A program made the translations under genes and the position numbers. From Siphonodentalium dalli (taxonomy: Eukaryota > Mollusca > Scaphopoda > Gadilida > Siphonodentaliidae): a stretch of DNA of 64,000 nucleotides. The stretch is taken from NCBI GenBank assembly GCA_032622095.1, contig CP136069.1, forward strand, positions 43,500,194 through 43,564,193. The letters are read 5' to 3'. Positions 34,608 through 45,655 of the stretch are shown here, in pieces. The notes below the pieces were generated by a model that was not told the origin of the DNA, searched no databases, and worked only from the letters and a program-made list of their open reading frames with translations. The first letter of the stretch is position 1; each line of letters opens with the position of its first letter.

Positions 34608-35990
34608 TTGTTTCCCGTAGAAACAGCTGTCCCCGGATCAAGCGACCGGTCATTATCGGGTGATTACCATGTTCCTAGAAAGCGTACCCTATCAATTTTA
34701 CCAATCGTCGGCTACTGCTAATATACAGCTGGCAAATTGACTCGTAGATGTCTTTTGCCTTGGGTGTCAACCAATATCTGGGAAGTTGGGTCATATGCTC
34801 TGTGTTAATTTAATAAAGAATATACAAGACATTGCGACGATAGAATGAACACAATCAGGGGAGGACAGGGTGGCTTAGCTTGTAATGTGCATGGCGCATT
34901 AGGTCAGCAATGGCGTTGCGCGCACTAATCCTCATATACTCGTTGATCTGTGATCCTCATGGGAGATAACTGATTCATGTATCTGGGTAAGTTTATCTGT
35001 GCCTTTCCGGGGATCGGTATATTCTACTAGAAATTTAATATACAAGGTCAGACGTTTTAAATTCATTGACCCTTGGTCGGGGTTCTGCATACATGTACCT
35101 TGCGGCACGCTTCCGCGGATATTTGCAGCATAGCACAACAGTGAGAGCCAGAACTCATTGTCTTGTCGTACGAATGGTCCTTGGATGTGGGGGGGGGGGG
35201 GTGATCAGACGAATATTTAACACATTTCTATAATAAGCCGCATCTGATTGATTTGATTTGCACAAACCCCGTGTCTAAACCACTCGACGAAAAGCGAGGT
35301 TTACAGATATAGCGATATCACGTATTTTCCATGTATCGAATATACTTGACATTTACTGCCCGTTTAGTTTGAAATATGGAAAATCTTTAAACTTGGAGTT
35401 TGACTCTGCGTGTATGTACGTAAACGCCGACATATGGCATCCCAAGAGGCAAAAGCAATTTGTAATAACTGACAGCGGGTTGGCCGTTATAACTGACCAC
35501 AGCGCGTGTTACATATATCAGGTCTCTAACTATCGGCAGCGTTTAGTTTAATTGAATAGAATTAAGCTTCCAGCTTCTTTATCGCCATTCCGTGAAGCCT
35601 GACATTTAATGGAAAATACTGGGGTTCACATGAAATTAAATTAAAAATTTATGCAGTGAACGTTCATGACCTATTTATCCATTGCGTTCTTGTGCATGCA
35701 TTTTTAATGTCCCGCCCGTCGAGGTGGGTGTAACGTGTCTTACCCTCGGGATTAAGGTCGCCTTCAATGATTTGTCAAAAGTTAGAGATATGTCCATATT
35801 TCAGGCAAAATATTAATTATGCACTTTAAATTAAATGAAATCTTGCCATTTGTGACCATTGCTGAATAACTGTGAGGAGGCCTCCTGATACTATATAGTG
35901 GGTGTTACAATGTGAGATAAGTACTAATAAGTACTAATAATTTAATACACCGGGTTACTGGGTTATAAATAAATTGTTTTTTTTTTCCAC
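34608..35990. other. no recognised gene; 13-base poly-G
   Basis: A 13-base G run at 35189-35201. Frames at 34932-35138 are open on both strands but carry no known motif. Nothing else supportable. Confidence 0.35.
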
Positions 35991-36330
35991 AGTAACCATT
36001 AACGTCTACTGCAGAATCGCCTAACAACTAAAATAAAAAATATTCTCACGAATATCCAAACTAACAGTTACAAAGTTACATTTGGAAGTAATTTAAAAAC
36101 AGATCCGTTTTCTGATTTACAAAGTTATATTTGATAACTTCCAATAATCTTCCAACACGAAAAACTAAAATATTATCGAGAATCTCCAACTATCAGTCAT
36201 GTATAAATGCTCTGTAGTACACAGTTACATTTACTAACTGAGGAATCTTCCGCAGTCAAAATAAATATATTGTCACGAATCTCGAAACTGATAGTTACAA
36301 ATTTACATTTGGAAGGCACCCGTGAGCCGG
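35991..36330. repeat. degenerate repeat cluster, part 1
   Basis: Words such as AGTTACA(A)AGTTACATTT, AACTGAGGAATCTTCC and ATATT(C/G)TCACGAATCT recur two or three times here and again at 37340-37430 and 37870-37990, interrupted by other DNA. Probably a tandem family of roughly 110-170 bp, broken by insertions. Confidence 0.5.
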
Positions 36331-37339
36331 GAACCAATGCAGTGGTGTGAAAGGTAATTGAAGAGGTGGTACATTGGACATCAGTAACCACATTGACTTG
36401 ATCAAATAGCACACCCCCGTTTTCACGATGTATAGGACATTTGTCCATTTGCGTTGTTTTGCCTGCAGTCGTTTTCACACCCTTGTATTTTAATGTATAT
36501 ATATATCTTGTATTCCTCCATTTCTGAAGAGTCAATATATAATAAAGCAAAATACGTAGAATATAAATAAGGAATTACACAAATATTTCATGCACAAACA
36601 ATTATGTACAAACACAGAGACACAAGACATTAATATAATTGGACACACACATATATAGTGGCCTGAAAACCGTAAACATGCGCATATACACGTACAAGAT
36701 TACACGATGGAAAATATCAACGCAGTGATGGTTAGAGAAGGAATGCAATAAATAGGCTACATAAGCTGGCATGAAAATACAAAAAAAAAACGCTATGTAC
36801 AAGAATAGATAGCCTTCGTGTCAACATCAAATATACCTTTACATATAACCATACGAAAAGACCGGCAAGAGAGCAATCAACCCAGGAAAAGAATATCATT
36901 CGAATTATATGTACATGAACACGAGCTTACATATGTCAGAGACCACATCAACAAACACACACCCTCTCGACCACACCCGTACGCATACACGATCGCAAAC
37001 ACATACAATCGTACATACATACGCTATGATGTACTATCACAACAACACTCAATAAGATCATATCGGTCATATATGTCCACAAACACATATATTCAAATCA
37101 ACCCACAAACATCAGACAAATACATTTCACACACTTTCTCACCGACAATCACGCGCGTGTCAGCATACACATTGTAAACAATGCATCCGTGTGTATATGG
37201 ATGCACAACCATACATACACTTACTTAAACCAACATACGACTATAGTATGAATTTAAATCTTGCATGTTCATGTACGCACCATGCAGCAAAACATATATC
37301 AAACGCATAAACGGTTTAGTGGGGTTACATGTAAATTGG
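36331..37339. other. AC-rich low-complexity stretch, no gene
   Basis: From about 36600 to 37220 the plus strand is dominated by ACACAT/ACATAC words. This keeps a 119-codon frame open (36818-37177) with biased His/Thr/Tyr content; it is not credible as a protein. Confidence 0.5.
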
Positions 37340-37436
37340 GTTTCTTACGTCTACTACAGGATCGTCCAACAATAAAAATACAAATAATTATGCCCACGAA
37401 CCTCCAAACTAAGGGTTACAGAGAACGTTAAAAGTT
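37340..37436. repeat. degenerate repeat cluster, part 2
   Basis: CGTCTACTACAGGATCGTCC resembles CGTCTACTGCAGAATCGCC at 36002; the unit is cut at about 37430 by the LINE tail that follows. Confidence 0.4.
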
Positions 37437-37600
37437 CAAGTTCAAAAGCTTTATTTATAAAGGCAGGCATTTTAAATTACAAACATGAGCATTGAGCTCT
37501 TAGCTGACTTGTAAAATAATGAATATGTACATAAACAGTAACGTGAATAAAACACAACCTATCGGAAAAATAAATTACATGTATATTAGCTAAAACATTG
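37437..37600 (-). mobile_element. LINE 3' end (minus strand)
   Basis: On the minus strand the segment ends TTTATAAATAAAGCTTTTGA followed by ACTTGAACTT, a polyadenylation-like signal and a short (GAACTT)n tail, as in several mollusc LINEs. No coding part is retained. Confidence 0.5.
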
Positions 37601-38000
37601 TAAAAGACGAATACAATCTCTGAGGACAAAAGCGTATAAGACACAAATATGTATATTATTCATATACAGCACAGTAATGTGCACAACAAGTCCATATTTC
37701 ATTCCTGGATAACACGTTTTGTTCCATTCAGAGATACCAGACCAGAAAGTGATGATTAAAATACAAACATACATATAATTAGGATATCCTACAGGCACTG
37801 TATTTACATTTAAAATTCCAGGTTTCTAACATACATTCAAAGTATTTCATCGTCTCTTTGGAATTAATTTAAAAATGCTCCATGTTCTGAGTTACAAAGT
37901 TATATTTGTTAACTGAGGAATCTTCCAACAAGCAAAATAAAAATATTCTGACGAATCTGGAGGCTACACGTGGGTGGTTTTTTTTTTGGAATGAGACCAC
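37601..38000. repeat. degenerate repeat cluster, part 3
   Basis: About 37863-37990 again has AACTGAGGAATCTTCCAAC and ATATTCTGACGAATCT. The part before it may be the body of the truncated LINE; no frame confirms this. Confidence 0.35.
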
Positions 38001-40348
38001 CGGGAGAGCCGGGACTCATTGTATTGTCATGTCAATAGTCATTGAAGAAGATTATGCGGCGATTCAGATGTATATTTAACAGGTAACCACATGCATTGTA
38101 GAATTGATTTTGATTAGCACAATCCCAGAGTTATCACACATAGGACTTATCTGTTCCTTTGTGTTATTTTTGCTTGCAGTCGTTTTCACATCCATGTATT
38201 TGTAATGGACCCGTCGGGTGCGTGTAATATAATTTACCTTCGGTAATAATGATCACATTTCTCAAGTTCTGTGATTTGTCAAACGACTGGAACCGATGTA
38301 TACTATTCAAGAATCTCACAACCGGTTTGAAATGAACACCGTTATACGAGCTAAACTCTGGTACTTGAGAACTTGCGTGACACATCACGTGATTGCTTTA
38401 TGTCATGCTCGATACATTAATATCATGACTCTTTGAAGTCGAGCTTGCGGCTCTCTAAGCCGAGGAGGTTTTGTGCGTATCATTTTCCAAAGCTTTCACT
38501 TCCATTTAGTTCATTTCATTGTATTATTTATTAAACATTGCACTCTGATGTCACGTGGTACAGTGTGTAATTCATCGACGCACTCTGAACTCTCCCGGGA
38601 TCCCCTCAGTATTCATTCCCACTCTCACTTGGTTGAGTTAACAGTGTGACACTAGCTGCGCCTGTGGCGCTCTTGGTGTGTAATGCTTTTAGTCCATTAT
38701 ACAGAAAATTGCTATATCAGTGTTGATTTTCCGGTTCAAATGATATCATGTTCCATTTGTGGTTTGCTTGCACCATAACAAATCCGTACATCGTACCCGA
38801 CCCAAGAGCACTGGGAACACGTAGTGGGTTCAGGTCGTTTACGTTTGCGCAGATTCGAGAGTTGTCTTATTTCTTCAACATGTCATGAATTGAAGCTTTT
38901 CTGAATGTTCAACTGTTGGACCTTTCCCGCAAGGCTCAACATGAGTTTGAACTTTCACACCAAACATAGGTTAACATTGTTCTCTTAGTTTGATTTTCCA
39001 ACCATTAATTAGTGGGGAGTTTATTATTTTTAAACCAGCTGTCGCATTTGTTCCTACTTTTGTACTGAAATGGCTATTAGTTCAAAATGTTCTCACCTTA
39101 GGGGGTGTTAGGTTGGAAACTTACAACGGTTGTAAATCTTCAGTTGTGGTTCAAATGGTCCGGTTGGACAATTGAAAGTGGGCACCTCCAACATACCATC
39201 GAGCGCGTCTCTGTCAATCAGGGAGGCAGATGAGCAGTTGCTCCTCTAGTCTTCAACGAGGGGACACAGAGAAGGGCAGATTTCACATTGTATGCTCCAT
39301 TCAAGCACGGCACATGGTAGAAAATACCCCAAGTAACAAACTGAAATATGAATGTTATATTGTCCTCATAACAAAATATATCCATGGCGACAGATATGAG
39401 GTTCTTGAAAGTGTTCAAGATTTCAGTTTTTGTGATGTATCCTACAAGGTTACAGTTTTTGTCATGCTACAAATTTTAAAAGCACAGAACTATCTCGTTA
39501 GAATTTATTTCCGCGTAGTACATCAGACACTTTGTTGTCCCCTGCTTTTGCATACATTACATTGGGCCATGAAATGTCAGCGCATCGAATTACTACGCTT
39601 GGCGGTGACAATGGCTTATCTTGACAATTCTCGCCGTGGAAGCCCACTCTCTTTTTTTCAGGAGAGCATGCACTCCATGACTGGATCCAGCAGTTCATTT
39701 AAACGGTGCACTAATCCCTATTGACAGCTCAAGACGGCTTCCGCCAGCGATAAAGACAGATTCCATCTGCGTGTCGGAACAGATTAGCACTCTCTCGGAC
39801 CTGATTTAATGGGTAGGATCATTACGCGAATCAACACGGCTTGTAGCTAACGATATCTTCCAATTCTCCTCACGCAGCCGCTGGGACGCGCTGTGACGGC
39901 GGCGCCCGCATGCAACTGCTCCACGAAGACTCTTATTATAAAACAGAATCTAATCTTTCAGGTGAACTGAAAACTGTCGCTTGACACAAAATCTCATTTC
40001 CGTACATCGGGAAATTCAAAAGCCGTAATGTCACTTAACTGTGTTCATTTTAAACATGACATCTCTTCTGAAACATAGTACTGTTTCGAGTAAAAGGAAG
40101 ATAATTCAAGAATAAGAAATAGGGGATACATTTTTAGCAGTATTTTTTTTCTGAAAACTAACTTAAATTATACTTTGAGTTGAATCTTTATGAAAATAAT
40201 TGAAACCAACACTGAAAGCTGACATTGGTATCGTTTAATTTGGGTTGGGAAAATTGTTTTTGTAACGGTGTAAATGCGGCGCCAGCATGCGACGAGTGTT
40301 GTTGGACATTCGTCTCAACATTCGCCGATAATAACATACACATCCTTT
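38001..40348. other. no recognised gene (2.3 kb)
   Basis: A 164-codon plus-strand frame at 39230-39724 is the longest here, but its composition is erratic, has no known motif, and its ends match no splice sites. A GC-rich patch lies at 39840-39920. Nothing is firmly supported. Confidence 0.35.
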
Positions 40349-41228
40349 AATAAGTAAGGGTTAGAACACAAGAATTGTTCTTCACCAGAATCAATCGAGT
40401 CGAAGACGAGATTTATTCTGGTAAAGAACTATTCGTGTGCTCTGACCGACTTAGAGCACAATTGATCCCACATTATGCAATCAGCTGGAAATGTGCCGTT
40501 GATCGTGTTTTGACCACGACGCACAATCCGTGCGCTGGCCGCGATTGGACACAATAGCCGGTTAGCCACGCCCAATAACGTGATTAACATGCAATGATCG
40601 CCGTTGAATGTGAATAGATATGTCCGAAACAACACGGACTGGTCCCACTTTAAAGCACCCGTGCGATTTGTCTGTTATGAGATGCGTGTTTCTAACAATG
40701 GGATAATCACTGAACTATTCCTTCGCCAGTCTGGGGAATTGGTGTGCTTTACCAAAAATCAGGGAACGGTTGCAACAATGGAAGTGTGCTCTAATAATAT
40801 TTACAAGTACTTAGAGCACAATCCAATTGTTACAATCGTTCTCAGATTTGTGTTTCTAACAATGGGATAATCAATGAACTATTCCTTCGCCAGTCTTGGG
40901 AATTGGTGTGCTTTACCAAAAATCAGGGAACGGTTGCAACAATGGAAGTGTGCTCTAATAATATTTACAAGTACTTAGAGCACAATCCAATTGTTACAAT
41001 CGTTCTCAGATTTGTGTTTCTAACAATGGGATAATTGAACTACCAGTTGGAAATTTCTAACCCAAGGAGGGGTGAGCAAATTGTATTTCCCGTATATGGA
41101 GATTTGTTCTGGCTTTGCATTTGCAAGTCGGTTAGAGCATGCGATTAGTTATTTATCAGAATAAATCTCGTATTTGACTCGATTGATTCTGGTCAAGAAC
41201 TGTTCTCATGCTCTAACCCTTACGTAAA
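40349..41228. mobile_element. TIR element with an internal 164-bp tandem repeat
   Basis: The left end (40349-40450; AAGGGTTAGAACACAAGAA, CAGAATCAATCGAGTC) is mirrored by the right end (41127-41228; GACTCGATTGATTCTG, CATGCTCTAACCCTTA), giving about 95-bp terminal inverted repeats. Between them a 164-bp unit beginning GTGTTTCTAACAATGGGATA occurs at 40686, 40850 and, cut short, 41014. Each unit has TGCTCTAA and TTAGAGCA facing each other. Non-coding. Confidence 0.8.
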
Positions 41229-41400
41229 TATCCTGTATGAGATTTACGAGTCGACATCCAAGATTGCAACGCAATAAACAACCGTGCTTATAATTATATA
41301 GCCTGTGACGGCTTGTCAGATTAACGAATTCTGTGTTTTGCGAGTTCAAAACAATTAACACCAAAAATACGGAGATATGCGACAGTCATCCTTCCTTGGT

Positions 41401-41890
41401 GTTATTCACGGTGGGGAATCACGTGGTTTCGAGTTGATGAGTATCACGCATTCAAAATGGCCGATGCGATCGCAAACGCGACCAGAAACGAGGAAAAATG
41501 TAATAAACTACGATATGACATATTACATATTATTTTGTCGGCTACGAGTATATGCTATAATAGTTTTCAAACAAGATACCTCATTTGTGTCCAAACTCAC
41601 AGTTGTTTGCTCTAACATTCTGACCAAAGTTCTCAGTCCAATTAGGATTCCCTAGATGTATTGACTGGTGTATTCCACTAACCTCAGACTGCCAACTTTG
41701 ATCAGAATGTTGTAAGAACCTACTGTGTATTTCTGAACAAATAAGGTATCAACTTGTTTTAAAAATAAACTAGCAATTGTGACAGTTCCTAATATATTAT
41801 GTTTTTTGTACAATTGCGCTCGTCTATGACATTTTTAATGCGTGGTACTCATCAATCTCGAAACCACGTGATTCCCCATGCACCGTGTTA
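41401..41890. mobile_element. foldback element
   Basis: The left half (GGGGAATCACGTGGTTTCGA, then ATACCTCATTTGT, then TTCTGACCAAAGTT) corresponds in reverse complement to the right half (TCGAAACCACGTGATTCCCC at the end). Arms are about 240 bp, imperfect inward. The 92-codon frame across the left arm (41377-41655) is a by-product. Confidence 0.75.
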
Positions 41891-42360
41891 TTTGTTATAC
41901 ATAAGTATGAGATTTATTTAAATGAATTTACAACGACCAATGGGCCAACGGACCGGATATAGTATATAAGGGACATACGGAAAGTTTTAAGCAGAGGTCG
42001 GCTCCATGAAAAAGGCTTACAATGTGTGTGAAATCGGATTTATTTAATTCCTTTCCCCAACGAGTATGCATGATATTTGGAACCTATGTCCGCATTGGAA
42101 TAGGGAATACATTTTAATTATTGTCTTAATTTTTCTTACAGTATTCATATTTGTTTGCTTTTATTAAACGTTTTTTTCTGAAACTCACGAAAACGTGTGA
42201 ATCGAGTGTGTATTTTATGTTTTTATAATCAGCTTGAGTTGGGTATAAGCCCAATTACATGTAAGAGCATATATGGACTGCATTGATGTAAATTTCCTCG
42301 TTCTATTATATTACAATGTTCCCAATACAGTTACTTCATTGCGGATTACATTTAAAGGGG

Positions 42361-42697
42361 TACTGTACACTAAATCTGGCCATTTGTGGCACCATCTCCT
42401 TTTATACTCAACAAAATATATGCAAAAAATGAATGAATTTGAGCCATAGATGATTGCAAAATACACTCATTTACTTTATGAACTATGTAAAACAACATGG
42501 TAATTATAATGAAAATGAATTTATGACTGGAATCATAAATTCATTTTCATTATAATTACCATGTTGTTTGCATCGTTGATAGACCACGTGAGTGTATTTT
42601 GCATTAATCCATGGCTCAAATTCATTCATTTGTTGGATATATTCTGTTGAGTATAAAAGGATATGGTCCTATAAATGGCCGGATTAAGTGTACAGTA
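42361..42697. mobile_element. large palindromic MITE
   Basis: TACTGTACAC-TAAATCTGGCC at the left mirrors GGCCGGATTAAGTGTACAGTA at the right. The centre is a perfect inverted repeat of about 35 bp per arm around a 6-base turn (42492-42567; TTATAATGAAAATGAATTTA in one arm). Nearly the whole 337 bp can fold. Confidence 0.85.
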
Positions 42698-43194
42698 ATT
42701 ACGTTATCCTTATTTCCTTCAGATCTTTTGTCCAAATTTATATTGATCTAATTTTAATTACATTCATCTGCAATAATACTCGGTATAAAATTTTCTTGAG
42801 CATTTGTATTCTTCTATTAGACACAAGTATCACAATCGTTTTTGAGTGTTCTGCGTTGGTGAGCGGTGTATTTGTACGGTTTTGATCTGAAAGGGTTCGC
42901 TACAATGACGTCACTCGGTGCAGTAGTCACGTCCACGCGCTAACAAATAGCCAATATTGTCATAAATCAAAAGTGTGATCCTGAGAGAATCAGTGCCAAT
43001 ACGACGATAACGAAGACCGGTTATGGCAGTAGGATTTAGAACATTCCTTTGGTGTCGAATTGATTTTTTTAATTATCAGAAAAACATTAATCAAACTTGA
43101 CTGCCTGCCTCGTCGGTCGATATTTTCAATGAACTCCTTCCTACCATCTCAATCCACAACTAGCAATACTGCATTACGATGCTGCTGCTGTGGT
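42698..43194. other. no recognised feature
   Basis: AT-rich spacer; frames lack motifs. Confidence 0.4.
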
Positions 43195-43210
43195 CACCAG
43201 CAGGGGGCGT
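43195..43210 (+). promoter_or_regulatory. possible CTCF-type site
   Basis: TCACCAGCAGGGGGCG matches the core of the bilaterian CTCF motif (CCASYAGRKGGCRS-like, 14 of the core positions). A single motif has limited predictive value, and occupancy cannot be judged from sequence. Confidence 0.4.
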
Positions 43211-44636
43211 CTATTATCTCGAATCAAGGTCATTTGCGTAATCGTTATGCAATATAACATAGCGTATATATATCATTCATATTGATTGAAACGAAGGAAT
43301 ACAATTAATAAGTGGCCACCGTTTAATGTTGATTTCCATGCAAATACCCAACGCAAAGATTGTGAAATTCAACTGCGAGGATTATAAGACTTGCATGCAT
43401 GATTGCTTGGTTTATGATAATACTGATACTAAGAGACGTGTATATGGCGTATGAGCTTGCAACAGGTTTCATATAGTCATGTCTGTTGCGTGGTATTCAA
43501 TTCCAAATATAATACACTGTTAAAAGTGTCCGTAATATTCGTTATAATTATGTCACCGTTAATTTTCTGCCGGAGCTGGAAGTCTATAGAAAGCAATCAA
43601 AACTGTGCGGATAAATACATCAGACACCCACTAGTTCCCGGATACCGTCATACATATTTTTTTTGTAACGAAGTTGTACATAGTAATTATACAGTTAAAG
43701 ATTCCTCTACTAGACTCGTTCCTTAAATTAGTTACACGTATGGGTGGGTTTATATTCACACTGACCTGTATTATGCGTCATATATACATATGGCAAACCA
43801 GGTTTTGTCAAACGGGACGTTACATTGTGGACTGTTTTTGTTTACTCAATCTGGAAATGGCTAGTTTACCGACGAGTTCGCCCGAAGAGTGCACGTCGCA
43901 GTCAACAGATTGTTAGATTAAATCTGGTTGAATCGCTATGAAATCAGGGCGATGTGAATTTGCGTGCCAGCCGCCGTTACTGGTGTCCTGCGAGAGAGTG
44001 TGATCGTTCATTCCGTGATGATTTATCCCCATCTGAGTTGCGATCCGTAGTTAAATCACATTCCCGATGATTTCGTAGTTTATTTTTTCCAATGTGCCGT
44101 TTAAACAGACAGTTCGACCGGCATTGTGAGTTGATGACTCGGCAAAGTGATGCCATTGGGATTATGTTAAAAAATATCTACCCAATTTATGAATGATACA
44201 AGGGGACACACTGCGAATTCAATTACATGCATGTCATAATTGTCAACGTGTGTCCCCAAAATGTTCCAAACGATGTTGTATATCCTGAAAATAAACTCAT
44301 AATGAACTTATTTCAAAAACACAAATAAACTCATATCGGCATTGTTTGAATCTAAATACCATAGGCGATATAATTAATTAATCTAAATCGACTTACCAGA
44401 TATGCACTCCTTATAATGCGATTTAACGGTGGCCTGTCCCATACAATGGAATAACTGGTATAAGTCCAATGTGGGCTTATTTTATAATCAAATAAGTCCA
44501 ATATGAACCTATGTCAATATATTGGTCCAAAATGAACATAATTTGCAAGATGGTATGTTGTGTATAATCAGCAACAGCTTTATGTTGATGGAAACGAATC
44601 AACAAAATCACGTAACTTGTACAGTACAAAGATCAT
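43211..44636. other. no recognised gene (1.4 kb)
   Basis: Frames at 43451-43916 have no known domain. Short words such as AGTCCAATATGAAC recur near 44460-44540. Nothing else supportable. Confidence 0.35.
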
Positions 44637-45030
44637 TAGACACACGTACGTGTAACTTGTAATATGCGTTACTATGGTATTGCCATAGAGACTCGATTGT
44701 GTTTATTTGTCATTCTGTGCTGATCCACACATTACTGGTTTCCTGATGAATGCTACATGCTGATGTTGATTTCCGTTCTGTTAAACCACGACAGGCATGT
44801 AAGGCACCCCCAATTAGACCAGCGATACACTTATTTGGCTTGAATCAAATTAAATTTGGTTAGCAGAATATGGGATTATCCCTCTTCGCTACAAGTTTCG
44901 TATGCCACGCATTGGACACAAAACTTCTGAACTATTTGGCCTTGTATGTGTGGGCGTCATGGTCATGTGAGGCAGGTGACTTTCATTGGCAATGACAACA
45001 CACGTTACAAGTTACTCGTACGTGTGTCTG
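44637..45030. mobile_element. TIR element, AGACACACGTACG-ended
   Basis: AGACACACGTACGTGTAACTT at the left mirrors AGTTACTCGTACGTGTGTCT at the right; about 25-bp inverted ends around a 345-bp non-coding interior. Target duplication unclear. Confidence 0.65.
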
Positions 45031-45655
45031 ATCCTGGATATTACTGTCGGGTTTTCTGACGTCAACATGCATATGCATGCTTTCCACATATTACAGACTC
45101 GTTAAATCGTCAGTTTAAACCATGTTTCAACCCTATGTCAGCAATCAGAAGCAGAACGATCGATTGAAGTTGATGTGTAGTGTTCTTCCAACATAAATGT
45201 CGAGGTCAAGAGATGTAGAGGCGAATGTTATATTGTGAAGTGTGTTTCTGTCATGTATGAACATCTCATAAGGTGGGGAACGGCACAATCTCGTTTATGC
45301 CGTACAACATGTCAATGACACATTCAAACTATTGGAAGCAAGTAACTTTCAAGCAATGGCTTAACTAACGATAACTATATTTACTTACCATGACCCCAAA
45401 CAGTAAAGGCATTTTCATGTAGGTCAAGTCAGTGACTTGATATATTGTTAAAATTGCCAACTGATAAAAACAAGGCCCAAGTGACCTCATGTCATTTAAA
45501 ATCTTGCCTTCCGGGTGGCCCATCAAAGGAACTCTTAATCTTCTCATATAACTCATTGGGTAGCAAAATGCAGTTCATCATCTCCAAAAGAAAACTTTTT
45601 GGATTGTTCAGAAATGGGGCGTTTGATCCTTCGTCGGAGATATTGCCAAATCTTT
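45031..45655 (-). other. spacer with a weak exon-like segment on the minus strand
   Basis: Around 45391-45540 a minus-strand frame (GHPEGKILNDMRSLGPCFYQ in part) ends at a good donor, GTCATG-GTAAGTAA (complement at 45384-45397). No convincing acceptor or known motif supports it. The plus-strand frame 45445-45696 runs into the array that follows. Confidence 0.2.

Noticed and set aside
36818-37177. 119-codon frame rich in His/Thr/Tyr/Ile
   Set aside because: Result of ACACAT/ACATAC low-complexity DNA.
39230-39724. 164-codon plus-strand frame
   Set aside because: The longest non-LINE frame outside the repeats, but uneven composition, no motif and no splice signals; treated as chance pending transcripts.
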